Shown: piece by piece, positions 7,884-16,684 of the stretch
Layout of the letters: each line of letters opens with the position of its first letter
Numbering within the stretch: position 1 is the first letter of the stretch
Origin: Streptomyces sp. NRRL S-350
Lineage (GTDB): Bacteria > Actinomycetota > Actinomycetes > Streptomycetales > Streptomycetaceae
Assembly: GCF_000719705.1 (NCBI RefSeq)
Contig: NZ_JOHO01000070.1
Coordinates: forward strand, 1-41,959
Reading direction: 5' to 3'
DNA length: 41,959 bases
The notes under the pieces: model-generated
Seen by the model: only the letters and a program-made list of their open reading frames with translations
What the model was told of the DNA's origin: nothing
The model's database searches: none
Program-made: the position numbers and the translations under genes

Positions 7884-8648
7884 ATGCCCGGCCCGATCCA
7901 GTCGCTCTCCCGGGCCGCCGCGATCATGCGTCTGCTGGCCGGCGGCGAGCGCCGCCTGGGCCTGTCCGAGGTCGCGACGGCGCTGGACCTCGCCAAGGGG
8001 ACCGCGCACGGCATCCTGCGCACGCTGCAGCAGGAGGGGTTCGTCGAGCAGGACCCGGAGAGCGGCAAGTACCAGTTGGGCGCCGAGCTGCTGCGACTGG
8101 GCCAGAGCTATCTGGACGTGCACGAGCTGCGGGCGCGGGCGCTGGTGTGGGCGGACGACCTGGCCCGGGCGGCCGGGGAGACGGTCTACCTGGGCGTGCT
8201 GCACCAGCAGGGCGTGCTGATCGTGCACCACGTGTTCCGGCCGGACGACACCCGCCAGGTGCTGGAGGTCGGCTCGATGCAGCCGCTGCACAGCACCGCG
8301 CTGGGCAAGGTGCTGGTTTCCTACGACCCGGTCGCGCGTGGGGAGTTGGGCGACGGCCCGTACGAGTCGTACACCACGCGGACGCTGACCGAGGCGGTCG
8401 ACGTGGACGCGGAGTGCGCGCTGATCCGCGAGCGCGGCTGGGCTGACGCGGTCGAGGAGACGTGGGACGGCGTGGCCTCGATCGGCGCGCTGATCCAGGA
8501 CCGGCGGCGCAACCCGGTGGGCGCGGTGTGCATCAGCGGGCCGGTGGAGCGGGTCTGCGAGGACGGCTTCGTGAAGCCTTCGCTGGTGGCCTCGGTGCGC
8601 AGCGCGGCGCGGGCGATCTCGCGCGATCTGGGCGCCGGGCGGTTCTGA
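7884..8648 (+). CDS. gylR: IclR-family repressor of the glycerol operon
   Basis: The 254-residue protein has an N-terminal winged helix-turn-helix (about 5-65, with LGLSEVATALDLAKGTAHGILRTLQQEGFV) and a C-terminal IclR effector domain (about 75-250, with STALGKVLVSY). In Streptomyces coelicolor GylR represses itself and gylCAB, and glycerol 3-phosphate is the inducer. Here it lies directly upstream of glpF-glpK-glpD, and matching palindromes sit before gylR and before glpF. ATG 7884 has GGAGG at 7874-7878. A hairpin terminator follows the stop, so gylR can be transcribed separately from the structural genes. Confidence 0.92.
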   Translation: MPGPIQSLSRAAAIMRLLAGGERRLGLSEVATALDLAKGTAHGILRTLQQEGFVEQDPESGKYQLGAELLRLGQSYLDVHELRARALVWADDLARAAGETVYLGVLHQQGVLIVHHVFRPDDTRQVLEVGSMQPLHSTALGKVLVSYDPVARGELGDGPYESYTTRTLTEAVDVDAECALIRERGWADAVEETWDGVASIGALIQDRRRNPVGAVCISGPVERVCEDGFVKPSLVASVRSAARAISRDLGAGRF

Positions 8649-8685
8649 GCCGGGGCCCGGCAGGGGGTTTCATTTCGTCACGCTG

Positions 8686-8718
8686 AGGCGCGGACGGGCG
8701 GTAAGCCTGTCCGCGCCT
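8686..8718 (+). terminator. terminator or attenuator after gylR
   Basis: The arms AGGCGCGGACGGG (8686-8698) and CCTGTCCGCGCCT (8706-8718) pair over 13 bp with one G-U, a 7-base loop, and TTGGCGTTTTGTCC behind. It probably ends the gylR transcript before the glpF promoter region. Confidence 0.75.
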
Positions 8719-8803
8719 TGGCGTTTTGTCCCGTTTCAGGGCGCTCCGCTCGGTAACTTCGGGGAACGGTCGGAGGCAAGGGTCACAGCTGCGTAACCCC
8801 GCC

Positions 8804-8833
8804 TTGACGTGGGGGCGACCTGGGGAGGAAGCT
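8804..8833 (+). promoter_or_regulatory. candidate glpF-glpK-glpD promoter
   Basis: TTGACG (8804-8809) is followed after 18 bases by GAAGCT (8828-8833). The predicted start near 8840 would put the operator at about +3 to +21. The 317-base gap 8649-8965 therefore holds the gylR terminator, this promoter, the operator and about 100 bases of leader; I see no gene in it. Confidence 0.4.
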
Positions 8834-8842
8834 TCCGCATGA

Positions 8843-8861
8843 CGGTCGACATTGTCGAACG
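8843..8861. promoter_or_regulatory. GylR operator upstream of glpF
   Basis: CGGTCGACATTGTCGAACG differs from a perfect 9+1+9 palindrome at one base and from the gylR-proximal site at two. The repetition of the same motif before both transcription units supports a shared regulator, most simply GylR. Confidence 0.75.
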
Positions 8862-8965
8862 ATGGCCGGGAGATCACTCCCCCAGTGCGCTCACCCGCAC
8901 AAGCGATCGACCGGCCGCCCACCCCCACCCCCGCACCTCCGGGCCATATGGACAAGGGAGTCTTT

Positions 8966-9685
8966 GTGTCCGCGTTCTCCAACGGCGACGTATTCGTCGG
9001 TGAAACCCTCGGCACCGCCGCCCTGATACTCCTCGGCGGCGGCGTCTGCGCCGCCGTGACCCTCAAGAAGTCGAAGGCCGTCAACGCCGGATGGCTGGCG
9101 ATCACCTTCGGCTGGGGATTCGCGGTCCTCATCGCCGCCTACATGTCGGCTCCGAAGTCCGGCGCCCACCTCAATCCGGCCGTCACCATCGCGCTCGCGG
9201 TCAAGAGCGGCGAGTGGGGCCAGGTGCCGCTCTACCTCGGCTCGCAGCTGCTCGGCGCGATCATCGGCGCCGTGCTGGTCTGGGCGACCTACCTCGGCCA
9301 GTTCAACGCCAACGAGGAGCCCACGCTCGGCATCTTCTCGACCGGGCCCGAGATCCGGAACCCGATCCAGAACGTGATCACCGAAGTCATCGGCACCTTC
9401 GTGCTCTGCTTCGCGATCCTCACCATCGGCACCAACGCCGGGCTCACCCAGTCCGGCACCAGCACCCTGATGGTCGCCTTCACCGTCGTCGGCATCGGCC
9501 TCTCGCTGGGCGGCCCGACCGGCTACGCGATCAACCCGGCCCGTGACCTCGGGCCGCGCATCGCACACGCCCTGCTGCCGATCCCCAACAAGGGCGGCTC
9601 CGACTGGTCGTACGCCTGGATCCCGGTCGTCGGACCGATCCTCGGCGGCCTCGCCGCCGGCGGCGTGTACAACGCCATCTTCTAA
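8966..9685 (+). CDS. glpF: glycerol uptake facilitator (aquaglyceroporin)
   Basis: This MIP-family channel lets glycerol cross the membrane by facilitated diffusion. The 239-residue protein has six hydrophobic spans and both pore motifs: NPA at 70-72 (GAHLNPAV) and NPARD at 190-194, the aspartate after the second motif being typical of glycerol channels. I chose GTG 8966 because AAGGGAG ends five bases upstream; ATG 8948 is also in frame but has no ribosome site. It is the first structural gene after gylR (gylC in Streptomyces coelicolor) and lies about 100 bases before glpK. Confidence 0.92.
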   Translation: MSAFSNGDVFVGETLGTAALILLGGGVCAAVTLKKSKAVNAGWLAITFGWGFAVLIAAYMSAPKSGAHLNPAVTIALAVKSGEWGQVPLYLGSQLLGAIIGAVLVWATYLGQFNANEEPTLGIFSTGPEIRNPIQNVITEVIGTFVLCFAILTIGTNAGLTQSGTSTLMVAFTVVGIGLSLGGPTGYAINPARDLGPRIAHALLPIPNKGGSDWSYAWIPVVGPILGGLAAGGVYNAIF

Positions 9686-9782
9686 AGGCCGGGTTCGATC
9701 CCGCCGAGCACGGGGACTGACCGAGAAGCCCGTCAGGCCCACCCCACCCCGTAACCCCGAACCCGAGCCGAGGACCCTCCCC

Positions 9783-11303
9783 ATGACCTCCACCGGTAAC
9801 TACATCGCCGCGATCGACCAGGGCACCACCTCCAGCCGCTGCATCATCTTCGGCGCCGACGGCCGGATCGTCGCCGTCGACCAGCAGGAGCACCGGCAGA
9901 TCTTCCCGCAGCCCGGCTACGTCGAGCACGACGCCGCCGAGATCTGGACCCGGGTGCAGTCGGTCGTCCGCGGTGCGCTGGAGAAGGCCGGCCTGACCAA
10001 GGACGACATCCGCGCGATCGGCATCACCAACCAGCGCGAGACCACCGTCCTGTGGGACAAGAACACCGGCGAGCCGGTGCACAACGCGCTCGTGTGGCAG
10101 GACACCCGCACCGAGGCGCTCTGCCGCGAACTCGGCCGCAACGTCGGCCAGGACCGCTTCCGCCGCGAGACCGGCCTCCCGCTGGCCAGCTACTTCGCCG
10201 GCCCGAAGATCCGCTGGCTGCTGGACAACGTCGAGGGCCTGCGCGAGCGCGCCGAGGCCGGCGACATCCTGTTCGGCACCATGGACACCTGGGTGATCTG
10301 GAACCTCACCGGCGGTGTGAACGGCGGCAAGCACGTCACCGACGTGACCAACGCCAGCCGCACCATGCTGATGAACCTCAAGACGCTGGCCTGGGACGAG
10401 AGCATCGCCGAGTCGATGGGCGTGCCGATGGCCGTCCTGCCGGAGATCCGCTCCTCCGCCGAGGTGTACGGCGAGGCCGTCGGCGACCTCGCCGGCGTCC
10501 CGGTCGCCTCCGCGCTCGGCGACCAGCAGGCCGCGCTGTTCGGCCAGACCTGCTTCGACGAGGGCGAGGCCAAGTCCACCTACGGCACCGGCACCTTCCT
10601 GCTGCTCAACACCGGCGAGAAGATCGTCAACTCGTACCACGGCCTGCTGACCACCGTCGGCTACCGGATCGGCGACCAGGCCCCCGTGTACGCCCTGGAA
10701 GGCTCGATCGCCGTCACCGGATCGCTCGTCCAGTGGCTGCGCGACCAGCTCGGGATCATCTCCACCGCCGCCGAGATCGAGACCCTCGCCAACACCGTCG
10801 AGGACAACGGCGGCGCCTACTTCGTCCCGGCCTTCTCCGGCCTGTTCGCCCCGTACTGGCGCTCCGACGCCCGCGGTGTGATCGCCGGCCTGACCCGGTA
10901 CGTCACCAAGGGCCACCTGGCCCGGGCCGTCCTCGAGGCCACCGCCTGGCAGACCCGCGAGGTCGTCGACGCCATGCAGAAGGACTCCGGGGTCGAGCTC
11001 ACCGCCCTCAAGGTCGACGGCGGCATGACCAGCAACAACCTGCTCATGCAGAACATCGCCGACGTCCTGGACGCCCCGGTCGAGCGCCCGTACGTCGCCG
11101 AGACCACCGCCCTCGGCGCCGCCTACGCGGCCGGTCTGGCCGTCGGCTTCTGGAACGACCTCGACACCCTGCGGGCCAACTGGCACCGCGCCGCCGAGTG
11201 GACCCCGCGCATGGACGAGGCCACCCGGGAGCGTGAGTACAAGAAGTGGCTCAAGGCCGTGGAGCGCACCATGGGCTGGGTGGAGGAAGAAGAGATCAAC
11301 TGA
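9783..11303 (+). CDS. glpK: glycerol kinase
   Basis: The enzyme phosphorylates glycerol to glycerol 3-phosphate with ATP. The 506-residue protein is a full-length FGGY carbohydrate kinase: the N-terminal phosphate-binding DQGTTSSR (about 11-18), [13 protein letters not shown], the substrate-side WLLDN and [11 protein letters not shown], then [10 protein letters not shown] and GTGTFLLLN, and the C-terminal [12 protein letters not shown] of the second ATPase half. ATG 9783 has GAGGACC upstream. It corresponds to gylA and sits between glpF and glpD, so trapping of glycerol follows uptake directly. Control is expected from the GylR operator before glpF. Confidence 0.95.
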   Translation: MTSTGNYIAAIDQGTTSSRCIIFGADGRIVAVDQQEHRQIFPQPGYVEHDAAEIWTRVQSVVRGALEKAGLTKDDIRAIGITNQRETTVLWDKNTGEPVHNALVWQDTRTEALCRELGRNVGQDRFRRETGLPLASYFAGPKIRWLLDNVEGLRERAEAGDILFGTMDTWVIWNLTGGVNGGKHVTDVTNASRTMLMNLKTLAWDESIAESMGVPMAVLPEIRSSAEVYGEAVGDLAGVPVASALGDQQAALFGQTCFDEGEAKSTYGTGTFLLLNTGEKIVNSYHGLLTTVGYRIGDQAPVYALEGSIAVTGSLVQWLRDQLGIISTAAEIETLANTVEDNGGAYFVPAFSGLFAPYWRSDARGVIAGLTRYVTKGHLARAVLEATAWQTREVVDAMQKDSGVELTALKVDGGMTSNNLLMQNIADVLDAPVERPYVAETTALGAAYAAGLAVGFWNDLDTLRANWHRAAEWTPRMDEATREREYKKWLKAVERTMGWVEEEEIN

Positions 11304-11479
11304 CCGACAAGCCGGTCGGGGCCCCGAGCCCCGGCCGGCCGCCCGCCGTTCCGGCGGCGGGTGTCACTGAGTTTCACCGGCCCGCCGCACCGGGCCGACC
11401 GGCCTCTCCCGCAGAGGCCGCACCGCACACGAGAGGAGTAACGGCGCCGCCCGACCCGCGCGCGCCGTACACAACCACC

Positions 11480-13075
11480 ATGGCAACCATCCCGACCCTG
11501 GGCGCCGAGCGCACCGCCGGCCGCACCGCCTCCCGCGCCGAGACCCGTGAACTGCTCGGCAAGGCCACCTACGACCTGCTGGTGATCGGGGGCGGCATCC
11601 TCGGCACGGCCGTCGCCTGGACCGCGTCCCAGGCCGGTCTGAAGGTCGCCATGGTCGACGCCGGAGACTTCGCCGGTGCCACCTCCAGCGCCTCCTCCAA
11701 GCTCGTCCACGGCGGCCTGCGCTACCTGCAGACCGGCGCCGTCAAGCTGGTCGCGGAGAACCACAAGGAGCGCCGCGCCCTCTCCACCGACGTGGCCCCG
11801 CACCTGGTCAACCCGCTGACCTTCTTCGTGCCGGTCTACAAGGGCGGCCCGCACGGCGCCGCCAAGCTCGGCGCCGGCGTGTTCCTGTACTCGGCGCTGT
11901 CCGCCTTCCGCGACGGCATGGGCCGGGTCTCCACCGCCGCGCACGCCGCCCAGCAGGTGCCCGCGCTGCGCACCGAGGGCCTGCGCTCGGTGGCCGTCTA
12001 CGGCGACCACCAGATGAACGACTCCCGCGTCGCCGTGATGACCGTGCGCGCCGCCGTCGACGCCGGCGCCGTGGTGCTGAACCACGCCGAGGTCACCGGG
12101 CTGCGCTTCACCGGCGGCCGGGTCACCGGCGCCGAGATCCGCGACCGCCTGGACGGCAGCGAGTTCGGCATCAACGCCCGCCTGGTGCTCAACGCCACCG
12201 GCCCGTGGGTCGACCACCTGCGCACGATGGAGGACGCCGGCGCCGCGCCGTCGATCCGCCTCTCCAAGGGCGCGCACGTCGTGGTCAAGCGCCGCTCGCC
12301 GTGGCGCGCCGCGCTGACCATCCCGATCGACAAGTACCGCGTCTCCTTCGCCATCCCGTGGGAGGACCACGTCCTGCTCGGCACCACCGACGAGGAGTAC
12401 ACCGGCGACCCGAAGGACGTCCGGGCCACCGACGCGGACATCGACCAGATCATGGGCGAGGCCGCGCACGCGATCCGCGACGAGCACCTCGACCGCGACC
12501 TGGTCACCTACTCCTTCGCCGGCCTGCGCGTGCTGCCGGGCGGCCCGGGCGACACCGCCGCCGCCAAGCGCGAGACGGTCGTCACCGAGGGCCGCGGCGG
12601 CATGCTGTCGGTCTCCGGCGGCAAGTGGACCACCTACCGCCACATCGGCCGCACCGTGCTGGAGAAGCTGGCCCACGTGCCCGGCACCAGCCTCGGCGAG
12701 GACATGTCCCCGATCGCCGCGACCGTCCCGCTGCCGGGCGTCGGCGCGCCGAACGCGGTCGCCCACCGCCTGCTGATCGACCGCGAGCCCGGCTCGCGGA
12801 TGGAGCCGCTGGTCGCCAAGCACCTGGCCAGCCACTACGGCACGCTCTCCTTCGAGATCGCCCGCATGATCGACGAGAACCCGGAGCTCGGCCGGCCGAT
12901 CCACGACGACGGCCCGGACGTCTGGGCGCAGGTCGCGTACGCGGCGGACAACGAGTGGGCGTACACGGCCGACGACGTGCTGCGCCGCCGCACCACGATG
13001 ACGGTGCGCGGGCTGGACACGCCGGAGATCCGGGCCGAGGTCGAGGCCTTCCTCTCCAAGCGCGGAACCAAGTAG
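11480..13075 (+). CDS. glpD: glycerol-3-phosphate dehydrogenase (FAD, aerobic)
   Basis: The enzyme oxidises glycerol 3-phosphate to dihydroxyacetone phosphate and passes electrons to quinone at the membrane. The 531-residue protein starts its FAD-binding fold with YDLLVIGGGILG (about 34-45), followed by DAGDFAGATSSASSKLVHGGLRY split over the flavin site, GAHVVVKRRSPWR, and a C-terminal DUF/DAO_C domain with AYAADNEWAYTADDVLRRRT. ATG 11480 lacks a close ribosome site; GAGAGGAG lies about 40 bases upstream with no in-frame start behind it, so the start is slightly uncertain. A gap of 176 bases separates it from glpK. It is gylB of the glycerol operon. Confidence 0.93.
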   Translation: MATIPTLGAERTAGRTASRAETRELLGKATYDLLVIGGGILGTAVAWTASQAGLKVAMVDAGDFAGATSSASSKLVHGGLRYLQTGAVKLVAENHKERRALSTDVAPHLVNPLTFFVPVYKGGPHGAAKLGAGVFLYSALSAFRDGMGRVSTAAHAAQQVPALRTEGLRSVAVYGDHQMNDSRVAVMTVRAAVDAGAVVLNHAEVTGLRFTGGRVTGAEIRDRLDGSEFGINARLVLNATGPWVDHLRTMEDAGAAPSIRLSKGAHVVVKRRSPWRAALTIPIDKYRVSFAIPWEDHVLLGTTDEEYTGDPKDVRATDADIDQIMGEAAHAIRDEHLDRDLVTYSFAGLRVLPGGPGDTAAAKRETVVTEGRGGMLSVSGGKWTTYRHIGRTVLEKLAHVPGTSLGEDMSPIAATVPLPGVGAPNAVAHRLLIDREPGSRMEPLVAKHLASHYGTLSFEIARMIDENPELGRPIHDDGPDVWAQVAYAADNEWAYTADDVLRRRTTMTVRGLDTPEIRAEVEAFLSKRGTK

Positions 13076-13104
13076 GCGCGTAGGGCACGGCACCTCCGCC
13101 ACGG

Positions 13105-13145
13105 CGGGCGGGCGGGCGGGGGCTTTCCGGGCGCCCGCCCGCCCG
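13105..13145 (+). terminator. terminator after glpD
   Basis: The arms CGGGCGGGCGGGCG (13105-13118) and CGCCCGCCCGCCCG (13132-13145) pair perfectly over 14 bp with a 13-base loop. It lies 29 bases past the glpD stop. Two runs of nine G follow at 13150-13168. Confidence 0.75.
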
Positions 13146-13227
13146 TTGCGGGGGGGGGCGGGGGGGGGCCTTTCTCACCCCGCTTCCCGGGCGGGGGCGG
13201 CCGTCTGCCGGGCGACGGGCTCGCGCG

Positions 13228-13265
13228 GAGGGGCGGCACCCGTACGGTCACGGGTGCCGCCCCTC
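13228..13265. terminator. terminator facing gntP, probably bidirectional
   Basis: GAGGGGCGGCACCCGT (13228-13243) and ACGGGTGCCGCCCCTC (13250-13265) form a perfect 16-bp stem with a 6-base loop. It lies 39 bases beyond the leftward gntP stop and beyond the glpD terminator, so it probably ends the gntK-gntP transcript. Confidence 0.8.
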
Positions 13266-13304
13266 GGCGGTGCTGCGGCGGCTGCGGCCGCCGTGGCGGC
13301 GACG

Positions 13305-14699
13305 CTAGACGACCAGGCTCAGCGGCATGATCAGCGCGATGGCGACGACCGAGATCACCGTCTCCATCACCGACCAGGACTTCAGCGTCTGCCCGACGCT
13401 CATCCCGAAGTACTCCTTCACCAGCCAGAAGCCGGCGTCGTTGACGTGCGAGAAGAACAGCGAGCCGGCACCGATCGCGAGCACCAGCAGGGCCGCGTGG
13501 GTCGAGGACATGTTCGCGGCGAGCGGGGAGACGATGCCGGCCGCGGTGATGGTGGCGACCGTCGCCGAGCCGGTGGCCAGGCGGATCAGCACCGCGATGA
13601 GCCAGCCCAGCAGCAGCGCGGAGACGTGCCACTTGCCGGACCACTCGCTCACCGCGTTGCCGACGCCCACGTCGATCAGGGTCTGCTTGAAGCCGCCGCC
13701 CGCGCCGACGATGAACACGATGCCCGCGATCGGCCCGAGCGACTTTCCGACGGTGTCGGAGATCCGCGCCCGGTCGAAGCCGGCCGCCTTGCCGAGGGTC
13801 ACCATGGCGAGGAGGGTCGCGGCGAGCAGGGCGATCAGCGGGGAGCCGACGAAGTCGAGCACCCGCTGGCCGGTCGCCTTCGGGTCGTCGATCGCCACGT
13901 CAGCCAGCGCCTTGCCGAGCATCAGCACGACCGGCAGCAGGATGGTCGCCAGCACCGCGCCGAAGGACGGGGTGCGGTCGTGTTCGGCCGGCGCCTCGGG
14001 GGCGGTGGCTGCCGGCACCTCCAGCGGGCCCACCCAGCGCTCGGCGACCCGCGCGAACAGCGGACCGGCGATGACCAGGGTCGGGACGGCGACGAGCAGG
14101 CCGAGTGCCAGGGTGATGCCGAGGTCGGCCTTGAGGGCGTCGACGGCGACCAGCGGGCCCGGGTGCGGGGGCACCAGGCCGTGCAGCACCGACAGGCCGG
14201 CCAGCGCCGGGATGCCGACCCGTATCAGCGGCACGTTGCCCCGGCGGGCGACCAGCAGCACGATCGGGATCAGCAGGACGACGCCGACCTCGAAGAACAG
14301 CGGCAGGCCGAGCAGGGCCGCGATCAGCGCCATCGCCCAGGGCAGCGCCCTCTTGCCGGTCCGGGAGAGCACGGTGTCCGCGATGATGTTCGCGCCGCCG
14401 GAGTCGGCGAGCAGCTTGCCGAGCATCGCGCCGAGGCCGATCAGCAGGCCGACGCCGGCCACGGTGGAGCCGAAGCCCGTGGAGAAGCTGTTGAGCAGTT
14501 TGTCGAAGGGGGCGCCCGCGACGGCGGCCAGCAGGCCCGAGCCGAGGGTGAGGGCGAGGAACGGGTGCAGCTTCAGCTTGGTGATCAGTACGACGATCGC
14601 ACCGATGCTGAGCAGCACCGCGATCAGCAGCCGGGAATCGCTGCCGGTGTGCGGCAGGGCCGGTGGGGCGGCCGCCAGCAGAGTGGGGGCAATGCTCAC
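13305..14699 (-). CDS. gntP: gluconate permease, GntP family
   Basis: This proton-coupled permease imports gluconate or a related sugar acid. The 464-residue protein has about 12 to 14 hydrophobic segments across its length. Family-typical stretches are GLPLFFEVGVVLLIP, LVPPHPGPLVAV, GAGGGFKQTLIDVGVG, TGSATVATITAAG and FSHVNDAGFWLVKEY. Translation starts at GTG 14699, whose last three bases overlap the gntK stop (GTGA), with GGAG eleven bases before the start. The overlap implies translational coupling with gntK. A stem-loop terminator follows. Confidence 0.92.
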   Translation of the reverse strand: MSIAPTLLAAAPPALPHTGSDSRLLIAVLLSIGAIVVLITKLKLHPFLALTLGSGLLAAVAGAPFDKLLNSFSTGFGSTVAGVGLLIGLGAMLGKLLADSGGANIIADTVLSRTGKRALPWAMALIAALLGLPLFFEVGVVLLIPIVLLVARRGNVPLIRVGIPALAGLSVLHGLVPPHPGPLVAVDALKADLGITLALGLLVAVPTLVIAGPLFARVAERWVGPLEVPAATAPEAPAEHDRTPSFGAVLATILLPVVLMLGKALADVAIDDPKATGQRVLDFVGSPLIALLAATLLAMVTLGKAAGFDRARISDTVGKSLGPIAGIVFIVGAGGGFKQTLIDVGVGNAVSEWSGKWHVSALLLGWLIAVLIRLATGSATVATITAAGIVSPLAANMSSTHAALLVLAIGAGSLFFSHVNDAGFWLVKEYFGMSVGQTLKSWSVMETVISVVAIALIMPLSLVV

Positions 14700-15250
14700 G
14701 CGAGGTCTCCATTGACGGGCCGCAGCTGAGCCACGGCCATCTCGACGAGTTCTTCGGGGGTCGGGCCGACGTCCAGGACGGTGCCGCGCTCGTCCGCCTC
14801 CAGGGGTTCCAGGGCGGCGTACTGCGAGTCGAGCAGCGACGACGGCATGAAGTGGCCGGTGCGGTGGCTGAGCCGGTCCACGACCAGTTCGTGGCCACCG
14901 CTGAGGTGCAGGAAGAAGGCGCCCGGGCAGGCCGCGCGCAGGGCGTCGCGGTAGCGGTGCTTCAGCGCCGAGCAGGTGACCACACCGCCGGTGCCGGCCT
15001 CGGTCCGCTCCCTGAGCCAGGCGCCGATGGCGCGCAGCCAGGGGGCGCGGTCGTCGTCGCCCAGCGGGATGCCGGCCGACATCTTGGCGATGTTGGCCGC
15101 CGGGTGGAAGTCGTCCGCCTCGGCGAAGGGGAGGTCGAGGCAGTCGGCCAGCAGACGGGCCAGGGTGGTCTTGCCGACGCCCGAGACTCCCATCACCACG
15201 ATGGTGAGGGGAGCCTGCGGGAGGTCGTGGTTCTCGACGCTGAGAGCCAT
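14696..15250 (-). CDS. gntK: gluconokinase
   Basis: The product phosphorylates gluconate to 6-phosphogluconate, the entry to the pentose phosphate pathway. The 184-residue protein is of the short GntK type: P-loop GVSGVGKTT (about 21-29), FAEADDFHPAANIAKMSAGIPLGDDDRAPWL with the gluconate-binding residues, CSALKHRYRDALR and HFMPSSLLDSQYAALEPL. ATG 15250 is preceded by GAAGGAG. The gene shares four bases with gntP. It is divergent from the GntR-family gene, the natural candidate regulator, with an inverted repeat in the promoter region between them. Confidence 0.95.
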   Translation of the reverse strand: MALSVENHDLPQAPLTIVVMGVSGVGKTTLARLLADCLDLPFAEADDFHPAANIAKMSAGIPLGDDDRAPWLRAIGAWLRERTEAGTGGVVTCSALKHRYRDALRAACPGAFFLHLSGGHELVVDRLSHRTGHFMPSSLLDSQYAALEPLEADERGTVLDVGPTPEELVEMAVAQLRPVNGDLA

Positions 15251-15280
15251 GGATGGTGCTCCTTCGTTGCCTGGCCGCCA

Positions 15281-15332
15281 CTATCGCTTCAAAGATATGA
15301 CGTATTCAAGTAGCGGAAACCAAATCGTCATA
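15281..15332. promoter_or_regulatory. gntK promoter and candidate GntR operator
   Basis: On the minus strand TTGAAT (15309-15304), an 18-base spacer and GATAGT (15286-15281) form a promoter for gntK. TATGACG (15296-15302), inside its spacer, recurs inverted as CGTCATA (15326-15332), each flanked by A/T-rich sequence. The arrangement fits two half-sites or two weak operators for the adjacent FadR-type regulator. The promoter call is firmer than the operator call. Confidence 0.5.
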
Positions 15333-15400
15333 CTTTTGGACTGTGGGCTGGATCGCAGGGCGACGTGAGGACTCCCGGGCCGGACGTCTACGCTGGGCGG

Positions 15401-16096
15401 ATGGAGATCCAGGGGCTGCCCGGGCGGCTGCTTGACGAACTCGGCCCGGCGATCGCCTCCGGGGAGATCCCCCAGGGCGCGGTGCTGCGCGGGGAGGACC
15501 TGGAGGAGCGGTTCGGGGTGTCCCGGACGGTGGTCCGCGAGGCCGTGCGGATCCTCGAGGGGATGCGCATGGTGGCCTCCCGGCGACGGGTCGGGATCAC
15601 CGTGCAGCCGAAGTCGCTCTGGGACGTCTTCGACCCGATGGTGATCCGCTGGCGCCTGGCCGGGACCGACCGGCCCGCCCAGCTGCGCTCGCTCGGCTCC
15701 CTGCGGATGGCCGTCGAGCCCGCCGCGGCGGCGCTCGCCGCGGTCCACGCCACCGACGACGACCGGCGCGAACTCAGCTCACTGGCCGTCGAGTTGACCG
15801 TCGCCGCGCGGGACGCGGACCTGGCCACCTTCCTCGGCCACGACATCGCCTTCCACGCGCTGGTGCTGCGCGCCTCCGGCAACGAGATGTTCGCCCACCT
15901 CGGGGACACCGTGGGGGCGGTGCTCACCGGGCGGACCGAGTACCATCTGATGCCCCATCAGCCGGAGCCGTACGCGATCCGGCTGCACCGCGAGGTCGCC
16001 GACGCGATCTGCTCGGGACAGGCCGAGGAGGCCGAGCGGGCGATGCGGACGATCGTGACGGGCGCCATGGCGGAGCTGAACCAGCAGTTGGGCTGA
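15401..16096 (+). CDS. GntR-family regulator, FadR/FCD type (probable gluconate regulator)
   Basis: The 231-residue protein has an N-terminal winged helix (about 5-70, with LRGEDLEERFGVSRTVVREAVRILEGM) and an all-helical FCD ligand domain (about 85-225, with HDIAFHALVLRASGNEMFAHL and LHREVADAI holding the usual metal or ligand histidines). Divergence from gntK-gntP makes it the likely local repressor, induced by gluconate or 6-phosphogluconate; this is inference. I chose ATG 15401: TACGCT (15389-15394) lies six bases upstream, so the mRNA could be leaderless. GTG 15365 would add 12 residues and has no good ribosome site. Confidence 0.85.
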   Translation: MEIQGLPGRLLDELGPAIASGEIPQGAVLRGEDLEERFGVSRTVVREAVRILEGMRMVASRRRVGITVQPKSLWDVFDPMVIRWRLAGTDRPAQLRSLGSLRMAVEPAAAALAAVHATDDDRRELSSLAVELTVAARDADLATFLGHDIAFHALVLRASGNEMFAHLGDTVGAVLTGRTEYHLMPHQPEPYAIRLHREVADAICSGQAEEAERAMRTIVTGAMAELNQQLG

Positions 16097-16252
16097 GTTC
16101 CGGACGGGCGCTGCCCGGATGGCATGGTTTCGCGGCAGTTCGGTGGATTCGGACGCATGGTCCCGGTTCGGTGGGGCAGAGTGTGCCGAGGGGGCGCGCA
16201 CCGCGTGCGCCCGTTCCGCGTCAGCGCCGAATCCGCGCCTGGGGGTCGCTCG

Positions 16253-16600
16253 ATGTCCGTGCCACGCCGCCGTCGCCGCCTGCCCGACGAAGTGCGCGCC
16301 GCCGCCGTCCGGGCAGTCCTCTCCCTCGCCTTCACCCTGGTGGGCGTGGTCGTCGCCACGCTGGCCTCGTACGCGGGCAGTTGGATGCTGACGCCCGCCC
16401 TGATGACCATGGGGCTCGGGGTGTTCGGCACCATGTGGTGCCTGCTGGAGATCCTGATCTCCCGCCAGATCGCCGCCCAGCGGGTCCGGGCGCCCGGCTC
16501 CGCGCACCCGATGGCGGGCAGCCGGGCACCGTCCGAACCGCTGGCCGCCCGGCCGTTCCCCCGGGCCGACTCCTCGGTGTACCTGCAGTCGCCCCAGTAG
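16253..16600 (+). CDS. small membrane protein of unknown function
   Basis: I do not recognise this 115-residue protein. It begins with a basic stretch (SVPRRRRRLPDEVR), followed by two hydrophobic segments (about 18-40 and 47-68) that look like a transmembrane hairpin, and ends in a proline-rich hydrophilic tail. The basic start and positive-inside pattern suggest both ends are cytoplasmic. ATG 16253 has a GGGGGT stretch upstream; the open frame extends further left without a better start. It lies between the gluconate regulator and the end of the leftward SMC-like operon, with which it is convergent. Confidence 0.6.
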   Translation: MSVPRRRRRLPDEVRAAAVRAVLSLAFTLVGVVVATLASYAGSWMLTPALMTMGLGVFGTMWCLLEILISRQIAAQRVRAPGSAHPMAGSRAPSEPLAARPFPRADSSVYLQSPQ

Positions 16601-16650
16601 GTGTACCGAGGAGTCGCACCCGCAGGCCGCCCAGCGGCCGCAGCATCGGA

Positions 16651-16684
16651 ACTCCTAGTCGACCGGGACTCCTAGTCGACCGGG
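16651..16684. repeat. 17-bp tandem duplication across a stop codon
   Basis: ACTCCTAGTCGACCGGG occurs at 16651-16667 and again at 16668-16684. The right copy holds the last codons and the TAG stop (16674-16672) of the metallophosphoesterase gene. The unit is not a multiple of three, so the second copy is untranslated. Confidence 0.9.
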
